A stretch of DNA of 64,000 nucleotides from an uncultured Myxococcales bacterium. Its GTDB lineage: Bacteria > Myxococcota > Myxococcia > Myxococcales > Myxococcaceae. The stretch's first letter is position 1; every line of letters begins with the position of its first letter. Below, piece by piece: positions 33,180 to 42,530 of this stretch. The DNA lies in assembly GCA_937980205.1 (NCBI GenBank), contig CALJKW010000055.1, positions 682,001-746,000 of the forward strand, given 5' to 3'. Below the pieces are notes generated by a model. It saw only the letters and a list, made by a program, of their open reading frames with translations. It was not told the origin of the DNA and searched no databases. The position numbers were made by a program, and so were the translations under genes.

Positions 33180-35598
33180 GCGCGCACGCGGCCGCCTCGG
33201 CCGCCGCGCGCTGCAGCACGGGATCTTCCGGCGCGTGCGCGAACGCGAGCGCCTCGTGGATCCCCTTCTTCTCCTCGCATGACAGCTCCGGCCGGAACGC
33301 GGCGAGCGCGAGCCGCTTCCGCCCCTCTTCGTCGAGCCGCTCGTCGTCGAAGCGCACGAAGGCCCCGACGAAGTACGCGACCGGCGACTCGAACTCGAGC
33401 CGGTTCATGTCGTCGGTGTTGATCGGCCCCTCGCCCGCGAACCGCTTCATCCCCTCGTCCGAGTGCACCTGCCGCGCGAGCAGCTCGACCGGCGCCTTGA
33501 TGCGCGCGCGCGCCAGGTCCGCCTTCACGCGCGGCTGCTCGAAGCGCGCCGTGAGCACCTCGAAGTCCCACCTGGGCTCGTTCGCCCCCGACACGAGAAT
33601 GAGATCGGCCGGCCCGAGCCACGTCGTGCCGTGAGGGAACGTCTCGCGCAGCGTTCGCACCACGAGCTGCAACAGCGCGCGGCTCGACTCGTACGAGTGG
33701 ATCCACTGAACGATGAGCCCGTCGTCGGCCAGGTGCTCGCGCGCGACCTCGAAGAAGTCGCGCGAGTAGAGCCCTGAGACGCCGGACACCCACGGGTTGC
33801 TCGGCTGGCTGACGATGAGGTCGTACTTCTCGGTCTGCCGCGCGAGGAACGACTTCGCGTCGTCGATGTGGATGTGCAGCCGCGGATCTTCGTTCGCCCG
33901 GTACGTGTCCGCGGCGAAGAGGTTCGAGGCCTCGATGACCTTGGGAGAGATCTCCACCAGGTCCACGTGCTCGACCGGGTGCGTGAGGATCGAGCCCGCC
34001 GTCACCCCGGTGCCCATGCCGATGAGCAGCACGCGCTTCACCGGCCGCGTGCTGAGCAGCGGCCCCAGCTGCCCCACGAGCACCATGGTGTCGATGTCGT
34101 CGCCGGTCGAGCCGTCGACCTTCCCGTTGATGCGCAGGTACCGCCAGCCGGCCGGCGTCTGCCCGACGAGCACCGACGCGAAGACGTCGTCGCCCTGGTA
34201 CAGCACGGTGCTCACCGCCTTCACCGCGGCGCGGAACTCCGAGTACGAGCTGAAGGTGCGGCTCCACTCGCGGTACCGGCCCGACGTCACCAGATCGGTC
34301 GACCAGCCCCGCGACGTCATCGAGAAGATCAGCACCGCTGCGGCAGCGGCGAGCACCGGCACGAAGCGCCGGCGCGCCGCGAGCGCCGCCGCGGCGAGGT
34401 TGGCGCCGATGCCGATGGCGAAGTTCCCTTCGAGCCCGACGAGCGCGAGCAGCCACAGCCCGCCCAGCAGGCTGCCGCTCACCGTGCCCACCGTGTTCCA
34501 CAGGTAGACGCCGCCGAGCTGCCGGCCCAGGCGCGTGGCGTCGCGCAGCGCGACTCCGGCGGCCGCGGGGAACGAGGCGCCGATGAAAAACGCGGGCACG
34601 ACCACGACGGCGCAGCAGACGAAGAACGTCTTGAGCTGAAAGAGCGGCCACGTCTGGGGCGTGTGCTCCATCGAGGCCGAGAGCCCGAGGAAGCTGTACG
34701 AGAGGCGGCCGTAGATCGGCAGCGCGAGGCAGACCGAGACGATGAGCGCCACCTGCAGCCGCGCGAACAGCTGCAGCTCGTCCGCCGCCTTCTGCCGCCG
34801 CGCGAGCCAGAAGCTGCCCAGCCCGATGCCGAGGATGAACGCGGCCAGGATCAGCGTGAACGCGTACGTGGTGCCGCCGATCACGATGGTGAGCACGCGC
34901 ACCCAGGTGATCTCGTACAGCATCGACGTGAAGCCGGTCAGCGCGACGCACACGAGCGCGATGCGCACGGCGGCGCGATCGACGGGAGCCTCGGGCCCGG
35001 CCGCGGCCACCTCGGTCGCGGCCGGCGTCACCGCGCCCCACCCGACTGCGATGGCCACCAGCGCGAGGGCCAGGTTCGCGACGCCCGCGGCGCGCTCGCT
35101 CGCGGTGAGGCCCAGCGCGGGCACGAGCCACAAGCCCGCGGCGAGGACTCCGGCGGCGGCGCCGAGGCTGTTGAGCGCGTACAGCACCGCGAGCTCGGAC
35201 CGCGCGGCGCTGAGGGCCCGGGTGAAGAACTTCGTCAGCACCGGCACCGTGCCGCCCATGGCGAGCGTCGGCGGCAGCAGCGCCAGGCCCGCCAGCGCGA
35301 GCCGGCTCGAGCTCAAGCCGGTGAGCGCGTCGAGCACGTACGGGAACGCGAAGGCGTAGAGGCCGACGAACAGCTCGAGCAGGCCGTAGAGCACCACGGG
35401 GCGCGGGAAGCGGTCGGCGGTGCGGCCGAAGAGCCAGGCGCCGAGCGCGAGGCCGCCCATGAACACGGCGAGCACGATCGCGTGGGCCTCGCCGCTGCTG
35501 CCGAGCACGTTGGCGAGCCGCTTCGACCACACCAGCTCGTAGACGAGCCCCGTCGCCCCCGAGACGAAGAGCAGCGCGAGGACGAGAGGCCGCGCCAT
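33154..35598 (-). CDS. Membrane-fused spermidine-synthase-like protein
   Basis: 814 residues. The N-terminal half is a multi-span transporter-like module (about 12-14 helices, starting LVLALLFVSGATGLVYELVW, with MGGLALGAWLFGR). The C-terminal half (about 480-760) is a Rossmann aminopropyl-transferase-like domain: RVLLIGMGTGVTAGSIL (SAM-type loop), VDLVEISPKVIEASN, DDAKSFLARQTEKYDLIVSQPSNPW. This 'fused MFS/spermidine synthase' family is common in deltaproteobacteria and myxobacteria; actual polyamine synthesis has not been shown for it, and the Asp/Gln residues that bind putrescine are not clearly conserved. It begins MARPL, like the next upstream gene. Confidence 0.84.
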   Translation of the reverse strand: MARPLVLALLFVSGATGLVYELVWSKRLANVLGSSGEAHAIVLAVFMGGLALGAWLFGRTADRFPRPVVLYGLLELFVGLYAFAFPYVLDALTGLSSSRLALAGLALLPPTLAMGGTVPVLTKFFTRALSAARSELAVLYALNSLGAAAGVLAAGLWLVPALGLTASERAAGVANLALALVAIAVGWGAVTPAATEVAAAGPEAPVDRAAVRIALVCVALTGFTSMLYEITWVRVLTIVIGGTTYAFTLILAAFILGIGLGSFWLARRQKAADELQLFARLQVALIVSVCLALPIYGRLSYSFLGLSASMEHTPQTWPLFQLKTFFVCCAVVVVPAFFIGASFPAAAGVALRDATRLGRQLGGVYLWNTVGTVSGSLLGGLWLLALVGLEGNFAIGIGANLAAAALAARRRFVPVLAAAAAVLIFSMTSRGWSTDLVTSGRYREWSRTFSSYSEFRAAVKAVSTVLYQGDDVFASVLVGQTPAGWRYLRINGKVDGSTGDDIDTMVLVGQLGPLLSTRPVKRVLLIGMGTGVTAGSILTHPVEHVDLVEISPKVIEASNLFAADTYRANEDPRLHIHIDDAKSFLARQTEKYDLIVSQPSNPWVSGVSGLYSRDFFEVAREHLADDGLIVQWIHSYESSRALLQLVVRTLRETFPHGTTWLGPADLILVSGANEPRWDFEVLTARFEQPRVKADLARARIKAPVELLARQVHSDEGMKRFAGEGPINTDDMNRLEFESPVAYFVGAFVRFDDERLDEEGRKRLALAAFRPELSCEEKKGIHEALAFAHAPEDPVLQRAAAEAAACAQNETAGAP

Positions 35599-35616
35599 GA
35601 GCCGCGGACTCTACCC

Positions 35617-35770
35617 GCCCAAAATGGGGACAGGCCCCATTTCTCTGCAGGGCTTCAACCGGCTGAAACTTCACGCGCGCACCCGCAAGCGCACCCCAGC
35701 CGCCGAGAAGTGGAGCGTCGAGCTGCCTACGTTCGCCGGGAAATGGGGACTGTCCCCATTTTCCGGCGGG
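35617..35770. repeat. Pair of GGGGAC palindrome units between two membrane-protein genes
   Basis: Left unit at 35621-35642 (AAAATGGGGACAGGCCCCAT) and right unit at 35736-35766 (centre GGGGACTGTCCCC), in opposite orientation, separated by about 93 nt. The right unit codes for the last residues of the YfhO-like paralogue 2, ending KMGTVPISRRT, and gives its stop. The left unit is 22 nt upstream of the ATG of the spermidine-synthase-like gene. The 15 nt at the start of that gene and its leader match the region at 37911-37970 closely. Confidence 0.82.
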
Positions 35771-37925
35771 CCCATGCCGCATAGCCGGCTGCGGCCAGCA
35801 GCGACAGGGCCGCTCCGATGACCCACGACAGCGGACGGTACCCGAGCTCCACCCGGTGCTCGCCGGCCGGCACGCGAACCGCGCGCACGAGGTAGTTCGC
35901 GCGCACCACCGGAGCTGGCCGGCCGTCGACGCTCGCGCGCCAGCCGGGCGCCCAGGCATCGGCGATCACCAGGTACCCCTCGGCGCAGGCGTGAACGTCG
36001 AGCTCCAGCGCGTTCTGGCGCTCGGTCGGTCGCACCCGGGCCGTCGAACACCCGCGACTGGGCTGATCGATCGCCTCGCCCTCGGCCAGGAACACCGTCT
36101 CGCGAAACGCCTGCTCGGGCGCGCGCACCGCGGCGAGCGCAGCCTCGTCGTCGACCACCGTCGAGCGGTGCACCACGAACGCCCGCGGCATCGCCGTCTC
36201 CGAGTGGAACAACGACGGCAAGCCGGGAAACGCCGCCACCTCGCCCACGTCGGGGAACGGGGCCTCGGTTCGCCTCACGAAGTACTCGACGCCCGCGAGA
36301 TCGTACGCCGACCGCGGCCGGCCCTCGAGCAGCGCGGCCAGCCGCCGGGGCGCGGGAGCGCCGTAGCCCTCGACCGCGCGCAGGTGCTCCTCGGCGAAGC
36401 GCAGCGGCACCAGCGCCTCGCGGCTGCGCTCGATGTACCGCTCGCCGACGCGCTCGGCGTGGTCGCCAAAGAGATCGACGCTGATCCTCCCCTCGAAGGA
36501 GCTGGAGATCTTCGCGGCGATCGGCGACGTCGTGCTCAGCCCCGACGCCGGCAGCCACGCCGGCATGCCCAGCAGCGCGTGGGCCGCGAGCAGCTCCAGC
36601 GAGGCCAGGGCCACCAGCGCGCTGCGCACCTTCACCCAGCGGCGAGGCGAAGGCGCGGCGAAGAACGCCCCCGCGCCCGCCGCGAGGAAGACCGCGCCCC
36701 AGGCCAGCCCGGCCCTGGCCCCTTCGCGAAGCCACGGCAGCATCGCCAGGCCCGCCGCGCAGCCCAACGCCCAGGCCGACGCGGTCACCAGCACCGGCTT
36801 GCGCGCCGCCCGCACCTTCTGCGCGATCGCCGCCAGCCGGTCGAGCCCACGCCCCGCCAGCAGGCAGAGCGCGAACCCGGCGCCGACCACGTACTTCGCG
36901 GGGTACCGGAACAGGTTGAGCGGCGGCACCTTGAGCGCCAACGCCGAGGGCAGAAAGTACGCGCCGAGCGACAACGCCGCGAGGGCGACCGCGGCGAGCG
37001 CGAGCGCGAGGGTCGTGCGGCGCGGGCGATACAGCGCGACCCAGGCGAGCGCCGCGGTGAGCGTGCCGAGGAACAGCGAGAGCACGAAGCTCTGGTCGCC
37101 GCGCCAGTAGTCTCCGCGCGGCAGATCGATCTGAAACCACACCATCGACGCCAGCCCCACGGGCGGCACCGACCAGACGAGCGCCTCGTCCTGGGAGACG
37201 ACCCTCCCCGCGGTGACGGCCAGCTCGGCCGCGGGCACCAGCGCGAAGGCGGCCAGGCCCGCGCCGAGCGCGACCGGCAGCACCAGCGCGAGCGCGCTTC
37301 GGGCTCCGCGCGCGAGCGCCACCGCCGCGACCAGCGCCAGCTGCCACAGCGTCGTCTCGGGCGAGCCGGCGAGCAGCGAGAGCAGGACGAAGAGTGGAAA
37401 GGCGCGGCGCTCGCGCGTGGCGACGAGCGCACCCGTCCACGCCACCGCGGCCACGACGTTCGGCTGGCTGGCGAGGTGCGTGAACATCGGCCCCAGCGCG
37501 AACGCGAACGCGCTGAAGCCGCTGGCGGCGCGTCCGACCCGCAGCGAGCGCGCGGCCGCGTAGGTGCCGACGGCGGCGACCGCCACGTGGAAGAGGTGCT
37601 GCAGCGTCACCGCCCACCACGGGCCCGCGAGCAGCGAGAGCAGCCGCGGCGGGTAGCACGCCTCGGTGATGAGCGCCGCCGCGAAGGGCTGGCCCAGGCG
37701 CTCCCACGTCGTCCACAGCGGCAGCTCGAGGCGGGCCGCCGCTTCGAGCAGGAAGACGCCGTCGGGGACGTAGAGCCGGAAGATCTCCCGGCCCGCCGCG
37801 ACCCGGCCACTCCACACCGGGCGATAGACGAAGGCCCCCGCGACGAACAAGGCGAGCGCGACCCCGTACCGGCGCAGCAGGCTCGAGGGCCCCTTCCGGT
37901 CGCCGGCATCGAGAGGCCGCGCCAT
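35727..37925 (-). CDS. YfhO-like multi-spanning membrane protein, paralogue 2
   Basis: 732 residues, paralogous over its full length to the protein at 27790-29979: shared segments include VGLASMVWFQIDLPRGDYWRGDQSF, PPLNLFRYPAKYVVGAG, LVPLRFAEEHLRAVEGYGAP and GWRASVDGRPAPVVRANYLVRAVRVPAGEH. About 11-12 membrane helices and a soluble beta-rich C-terminus. The family is thought to contain GT-C-type membrane glycosyltransferases but no catalytic motif is secure here. The terminal peptide KMGTVPISRRT is read from a GGGGAC-type palindrome and is probably not functional. It lies 128 nt upstream of the spermidine-synthase-like gene, same strand. Confidence 0.8.
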   Translation of the reverse strand: MARPLDAGDRKGPSSLLRRYGVALALFVAGAFVYRPVWSGRVAAGREIFRLYVPDGVFLLEAAARLELPLWTTWERLGQPFAAALITEACYPPRLLSLLAGPWWAVTLQHLFHVAVAAVGTYAAARSLRVGRAASGFSAFAFALGPMFTHLASQPNVVAAVAWTGALVATRERRAFPLFVLLSLLAGSPETTLWQLALVAAVALARGARSALALVLPVALGAGLAAFALVPAAELAVTAGRVVSQDEALVWSVPPVGLASMVWFQIDLPRGDYWRGDQSFVLSLFLGTLTAALAWVALYRPRRTTLALALAAVALAALSLGAYFLPSALALKVPPLNLFRYPAKYVVGAGFALCLLAGRGLDRLAAIAQKVRAARKPVLVTASAWALGCAAGLAMLPWLREGARAGLAWGAVFLAAGAGAFFAAPSPRRWVKVRSALVALASLELLAAHALLGMPAWLPASGLSTTSPIAAKISSSFEGRISVDLFGDHAERVGERYIERSREALVPLRFAEEHLRAVEGYGAPAPRRLAALLEGRPRSAYDLAGVEYFVRRTEAPFPDVGEVAAFPGLPSLFHSETAMPRAFVVHRSTVVDDEAALAAVRAPEQAFRETVFLAEGEAIDQPSRGCSTARVRPTERQNALELDVHACAEGYLVIADAWAPGWRASVDGRPAPVVRANYLVRAVRVPAGEHRVELGYRPLSWVIGAALSLLAAAGYAAWARRKMGTVPISRRT

Positions 37926-37948
37926 CGGCGCCGGACTCTACCCGCGCC

Positions 37949-37970
37949 AAAATGGGGACTGTCCCCTTTT
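37949..37970. repeat. GGGGAC palindrome unit, single copy
   Basis: AAAATGGGGACTGTCCCCTT, a 22-nt palindrome lying 2 nt from the stop codon of the CARDB surface protein gene (37973-37975) and 23 nt upstream of the YfhO-like paralogue 2 start. The flank 37911-37948 matches the left unit at 35584-35620, giving both genes the same leader and MARPL beginning. Confidence 0.82.
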
Positions 37971-37972
37971 CT

Positions 37973-40900
37973 TCAGCGCCGGCGCCGCCGCAGCAGCATC
38001 GCGACCGCCGCCAGCGCCATCAGCTCTCCGCCGCCGACGCTGCAGCCGCGCCGCGGGTTGATGGTCTCGACGACCTCGATCGCGAACGAGCCGAACGTCA
38101 GCACCTGGCCGTCGGCCGTCGGCCCGACCGTGAAGGTGTACGGGCCGTACTCGGTGTCCGACGCGACGACGCCCGACAGCAGGCCCGCCTCGTCGAGCGT
38201 CAGGCCCTTCGGCAGCGTACCGTCGCGCACGATCCACTTCACGCCGGGCGGCACCGGGCCGAGCACCCCGAACTGAACGCTGACCTCGGTGTTCCGCACG
38301 ACGCGCTCGGGCAGCTCGGCCAGCGGCTTCACCAGAATGCTCGGCGCCCGCACCTCGAGGATGAGATCGCACGTGTCGCTGCGGCCGCGGGCATCGACGA
38401 CCTCGACCTGGAACGGGAAGATGCCCGACACCAGCGGCGTGCCCGTCAGCAGCAGCTTCTCGTCGAGCCGGCCCAGCGAGAGGCCCGTCGGCAGGAACCC
38501 GCTGGAGAGCGACCACGTGAGCGGCGCCGCCAGCGGCGCACCGCCCGCGCTCCGCGCAGCGATGTCGGCGTTGTACACCGCGCCCACCGTCGCCGCAGGC
38601 AGCTCGTACGTCGAGATGATGAGCGCCGAGCCGTCGACGATCACCATGCGGAACGTCTTCACGTCGGTGTTGCCGACCGAGTCGCGCACGCGCACGGCGA
38701 AGTTGAACGACATGCCGAGCGCCTGCACGGCCTGGCCCGAGATCGTCCCGTCGGTCGCGAGCGAGAGGCCCTGCGGCAGCACGCCGGACTCCATCTCCCA
38801 CCAGTACGGAGCGCGCCCGCCGCCCGCAGTCAACCGCGCCTCGTAGTCCACCATGCGCGCAGGCGCCGGCAGATCGACGGTGCGGATGAAGACGGAAGAC
38901 GTCGGCCGCACCACGCGGAGCACGCGCACCGCGTCGGTCACGAAGCCGGCCGAGGTCACGCGCAGGCCGAGCGAGAAGGCCCCCTCTGTCGTCGGCGTGC
39001 CGGAGATGACTCCCGCAGGCGTCAACATCAGGCCCGGAGGCGGCGCCGAGCCCGGGCTGAACGACCACGCGTAGCTGCCGTCGCCGCCGCGGCCGGACAG
39101 CTGCGCCGCGTACTCACGACCGAGCACCGCGTCGGGCAGCGCCACGGTGTCGACCTGCAGACCGGGCGGGACCACCTCGATCTGCTGCCCGGCGAGCCCG
39201 TTGTTCTCGTGATCGACCTCGTCGACCTGCTGCTCGGGGTCGAGCAGCACGCCGAGGTAGTACGTCGCGGGCTGCGCCGTCACCGGCACCTCGACGATCT
39301 CCGTCGCGGTCTTCGTCTCGTCGACGGCGAGCGACACGCTGAGATCGTCGACGAGGCCGGCGTCGGTCTTGATCTTGAGCGCGACGTCGCCGGCCGTGAC
39401 GATGGTGTTGGCCGAGAGGTAGTAGCGGTAGCGCACTCCGGCGGCGGGGCGGTTGCCGAAGTTCGCGAGCGTGCGCGTCACGACCATCTGCTCGCCGGCG
39501 CCGATGCGCAGGGGGCCCGACACGAGCGTCGGCATCAGATCCGGCGCGGGGCCGCGCACGCGAATCGGCGGCGCGCGCAGGAAGTCGTTCGTCGTCGTCG
39601 TCTGCATCAGCCCCGGCCCGATCGCCGCGGCGAAGAAGAAGTACGGCCCGGCCGTCAGGGGCGTCATGTCGACCGCGCGCGTCGGCACGTTCGCCGTCGT
39701 CGACACCATCGCCGACTGCCCGGACGCCAGCGTCGACGCCGGCACGTCGATGATCAGCGGGTCGGTGATGCCGTTCAGCGTCTCGTTGTCCGACAGGTAG
39801 AACGCGACGCGCACGTTCGGAGCCGACGCGCCGCCCTGGTTCTTTACGACCGCCTCGAGCCGAATCGGCTCGCCGAAGAACGCCACCGTCGCCGGGTTGA
39901 ACGGAGCCGTCGGCCGCAGCACGCGGATCTGCTCGATGAGGAGGTCCGCCTGCATCGCCGTGAAGCGCGCGGTCGCGACCTTGATGTTGTTCGTCTCGAG
40001 CAGCTCGGGAATCGTGTTCAGCGGGTCGAGCTCGAGGATGAAGAAGTAGTCGGCCGCCGCGATGTTGCCCGGCAGCGTGTACGTGATCGGCTGCTGCACG
40101 TTCTGGCCGCCGGCGACGGTGATGTTGCCGTCGTAGACCTGGAGGTCGGTGACGTCGAGCATCGGGTCGAGCGACAGGTGAATGCGCAGGCGCACGCTGC
40201 CCGCCGGGTCGATGCCCTGGTTCGAGAACGTCACCACGTTCGTGACCGGGTCGCCGGGGCCGCCCAGCGGCGGGCCGGTGATGTTCTCCGCGACGAGGTC
40301 GACGCCGTTCTGCAGCGGCACCCCGTTGATGGCGGTGTTGTTGAATTCGTTCGTCTCCGTCACCTCGGCGTCCGAGTCCGCGACGATGAGCACGTAGTAC
40401 GTGCCCGACGTCGGCCGCGCGACGGCGCCGGTCACCGTCTGCGACGTGCTGCTCAGCGCGGGAATCGAAGTCACGTTGCGCGGCGTCGGAGTGATCTCCG
40501 GGTCGACGCCCGGCGTGTAGACGGTGTCGGCCGAGAGGTAGAGCCGGTACTTGAAGTCGCCCGACGCCACCGTGCCGAAGTTCCGCAGCGTGACGGTCGT
40601 GGTGATCGACAGGTTCGGCCCGCTCGGCACGATGCTGTCGACCTGCAGGCGGCCGATCGAGATGTCCGGGCCCGGCGGCGGGCCGAAGCGGATCCACGTG
40701 TCGGACGGGAAGTCGGCGAGCGTGCAGGCCGCGGGGCCGGCGACGCCTCCGTCAGGGGCGGTGCACGGGCGGCACTGCGTCGCGACCGCGCCGTTCGGGC
40801 TCTCGATGCCGCAGCTGATGGACGGTGAGCCGCCCGTGCCGAACATGTCGCCGTAGTAGAAGTCGATGAGGCCGTTCTCCCAGAGCCGCACCTGGAAGTT

Positions 40901-41386
40901 CAGGTTGTACGTGCCGAACGCCTGGCTCCAGTTCGCCCACTCGATGGCGAGGCCCTGACCGTCGGGCCCGCTCACCGCCTGGCGCCGCAGCACGCTCGTC
41001 GCGTTCTTCCCGTCGAGGTCATCCCAGAACGGGGCGATGATCGCGTACGGCTCGGCCCCGGGGTTCGGCATCGCGAAGTTGAAGCCGAACGCGCTCGTCG
41101 CGTTCGCGCCCGACGAAGGCTCGAGGAACAGCATGCCGTTCGCCGTCACCGTGACGCGCGTGTACGTCCGGTTGAAGTACGGGAAGGTGAAGCCGAGCTG
41201 CACGTCGGCGCGGCCGTGATCGTTCGGCTGGGCCATCGCCGGGGCCATCAGGCCGATCGACGTCCCACCGGTCAGCGTCGGATACGGCACGGAGCCCGGC
41301 GGGCTGACGGTCGCCACGTACTGGGCGAAGGCCGGAGCGCTCGCGAGCAGCGCCAATGCAACGAGTGCTAGCCAGTGACGTCTCAT
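37973..41386 (-). CDS. Surface protein with CARDB and Ig-like repeats and MYXO-CTERM tail
   Basis: 1137 residues from ATG 41386. Signal peptide MRRHWLALVALALLASAPAFA; a N-terminal beta domain (NGMLFLEPSSGA, FFYYGD) resembling nidogen-like domains; then three to four CARDB-type repeats (about 250-800, with LTFNNIA-like NIKVATARF, VTNVVTFSNQGIDPAG, LLIEQIRVLRP), followed by four putative-Ig (He_PIG) repeats each with the pattern LPxGLSLxxDGxISG (about 815-1100). The end, GCSVGGGELMALAAVAMLL plus five Arg, is a MYXO-CTERM sorting signal, so the protein should be exported and then processed to the cell surface. It diverges from the 41418 gene by 31 nt. Confidence 0.88.
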   Translation of the reverse strand: MRRHWLALVALALLASAPAFAQYVATVSPPGSVPYPTLTGGTSIGLMAPAMAQPNDHGRADVQLGFTFPYFNRTYTRVTVTANGMLFLEPSSGANATSAFGFNFAMPNPGAEPYAIIAPFWDDLDGKNATSVLRRQAVSGPDGQGLAIEWANWSQAFGTYNLNFQVRLWENGLIDFYYGDMFGTGGSPSISCGIESPNGAVATQCRPCTAPDGGVAGPAACTLADFPSDTWIRFGPPPGPDISIGRLQVDSIVPSGPNLSITTTVTLRNFGTVASGDFKYRLYLSADTVYTPGVDPEITPTPRNVTSIPALSSTSQTVTGAVARPTSGTYYVLIVADSDAEVTETNEFNNTAINGVPLQNGVDLVAENITGPPLGGPGDPVTNVVTFSNQGIDPAGSVRLRIHLSLDPMLDVTDLQVYDGNITVAGGQNVQQPITYTLPGNIAAADYFFILELDPLNTIPELLETNNIKVATARFTAMQADLLIEQIRVLRPTAPFNPATVAFFGEPIRLEAVVKNQGGASAPNVRVAFYLSDNETLNGITDPLIIDVPASTLASGQSAMVSTTANVPTRAVDMTPLTAGPYFFFAAAIGPGLMQTTTTNDFLRAPPIRVRGPAPDLMPTLVSGPLRIGAGEQMVVTRTLANFGNRPAAGVRYRYYLSANTIVTAGDVALKIKTDAGLVDDLSVSLAVDETKTATEIVEVPVTAQPATYYLGVLLDPEQQVDEVDHENNGLAGQQIEVVPPGLQVDTVALPDAVLGREYAAQLSGRGGDGSYAWSFSPGSAPPPGLMLTPAGVISGTPTTEGAFSLGLRVTSAGFVTDAVRVLRVVRPTSSVFIRTVDLPAPARMVDYEARLTAGGGRAPYWWEMESGVLPQGLSLATDGTISGQAVQALGMSFNFAVRVRDSVGNTDVKTFRMVIVDGSALIISTYELPAATVGAVYNADIAARSAGGAPLAAPLTWSLSSGFLPTGLSLGRLDEKLLLTGTPLVSGIFPFQVEVVDARGRSDTCDLILEVRAPSILVKPLAELPERVVRNTEVSVQFGVLGPVPPGVKWIVRDGTLPKGLTLDEAGLLSGVVASDTEYGPYTFTVGPTADGQVLTFGSFAIEVVETINPRRGCSVGGGELMALAAVAMLLRRRRR

Positions 41387-41417
41387 CGAAGTGAGCCCTA
41401 TAAAGAGTCGCGTTCTG

Positions 41418-42530
41418 ATGACTTCCATCCCGACTCTGATTTCCCTTTTTGCCCTCGCAGGCACCCCGCAAGCGGGGGGCCGCCCTTATGCCCATCAAGC
41501 GCTGCACGATCAATGCCTCTTGTTCGCCGCGGACCCGAAGAACCCCTGGGCGCTGGCGCATGGCATCACCGCCCTCGGTGCCAATTTCGTGGCAGCCGAC
41601 GGTCGAAAAGCGGCAGACGTCATGGTCGGCGATTTTCTCCTCGAGAATCGCCAGGCAGATGGAGGCTGGGGCCCCGGTGCCCGCTACGGCTTTGCACGGT
41701 ACGCGCCGGACGGCACTCCCATCGAGCCCCACACCAACCTCATCACCAAGACGCTGGTGGTCGCCGGTACTCCGCTGTCGACGAAGTACAAGACGAAGGG
41801 CGGCAGCACCCTCACGCTGAAGGACCTCGTCGAAGAAGCGCGCAAGGGCTTCGTGCACGTGCCGACGAACGAGGAGTACTGGCGCGACGTCGCGTGGACG
41901 CTCGACCTGCTCTCGCAGGTGACCCCCGCGAACGACGCCGCGTTCAACAAGGTGATGGACGACGCGCTCGGAGAGCTCGAGCGCGCGAACCTGGACCTGA
42001 AGAACGGCCTGCAGCAGGGCGCCGCGATGGTGCCCAAGCGCAAGCAGGGCATCTACGCGCACTCGTGCGGAGGTCTGCACTTCCAGCAGGCGGTCATCTC
42101 GTGGGCGCGCCACCCCGAGGTGCGCAAGCGCTGGGGCAAGCGGGTCGACGAGCAGGTCGCCATTCTCTTTTACCGGTTGGAGTCCGAGCGTCAGCAGTAC
42201 GATGCCGCGCTCACCGCGGGTGGAAACGAGTACAAGCTCGCGGTGCTGACGCAGATGGTGAAGTTCTACGGCCACTTCCTCGAGACGACGGCCAGGCTCA
42301 AGACAGATCTCAAATGGACTCCCGACGAGCGGCAAAAGCAGGCGGTGGCGAAGGCCAAGGCGTACCTCGATCACGCGGTGCGCCTGCTCGAGGCCGACAA
42401 GACGTTCACCGACGCGCGCATGAAGGCGCTCAAGAAGGAGAAGCCGCAGATCTACCTGGATCTGATCGGCGACAGCTGCCACGCCTCGCACGGCTGGGAC
42501 GGCTGGCCGGATCCGTCGTCGCCGCGGTAG
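41418..42530 (+). CDS. Exported protein of unknown function (possible alpha/alpha-barrel)
   Basis: 370 residues from ATG 41418 (GTG 41391 also in frame). A signal peptide (MTSIPTLISLFALAGTPQAG) precedes helical segments: WALAHGITALGANFVA, NRQADGGWGPGARYGFAR, HTNLITKTLVVAGTPL and SCGGLHFQQAVISWARHP. These repeated helix-Gly patterns recall terpenoid-cyclase-like alpha/alpha barrels but no catalytic motif is evident. It overlaps the PHP lipoprotein gene by about 55 nt and is the first gene of a three-gene envelope operon. The neighbouring CARDB gene is divergent. Function not recognised. Confidence 0.6.
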   Translation: MTSIPTLISLFALAGTPQAGGRPYAHQALHDQCLLFAADPKNPWALAHGITALGANFVAADGRKAADVMVGDFLLENRQADGGWGPGARYGFARYAPDGTPIEPHTNLITKTLVVAGTPLSTKYKTKGGSTLTLKDLVEEARKGFVHVPTNEEYWRDVAWTLDLLSQVTPANDAAFNKVMDDALGELERANLDLKNGLQQGAAMVPKRKQGIYAHSCGGLHFQQAVISWARHPEVRKRWGKRVDEQVAILFYRLESERQQYDAALTAGGNEYKLAVLTQMVKFYGHFLETTARLKTDLKWTPDERQKQAVAKAKAYLDHAVRLLEADKTFTDARMKALKKEKPQIYLDLIGDSCHASHGWDGWPDPSSPR

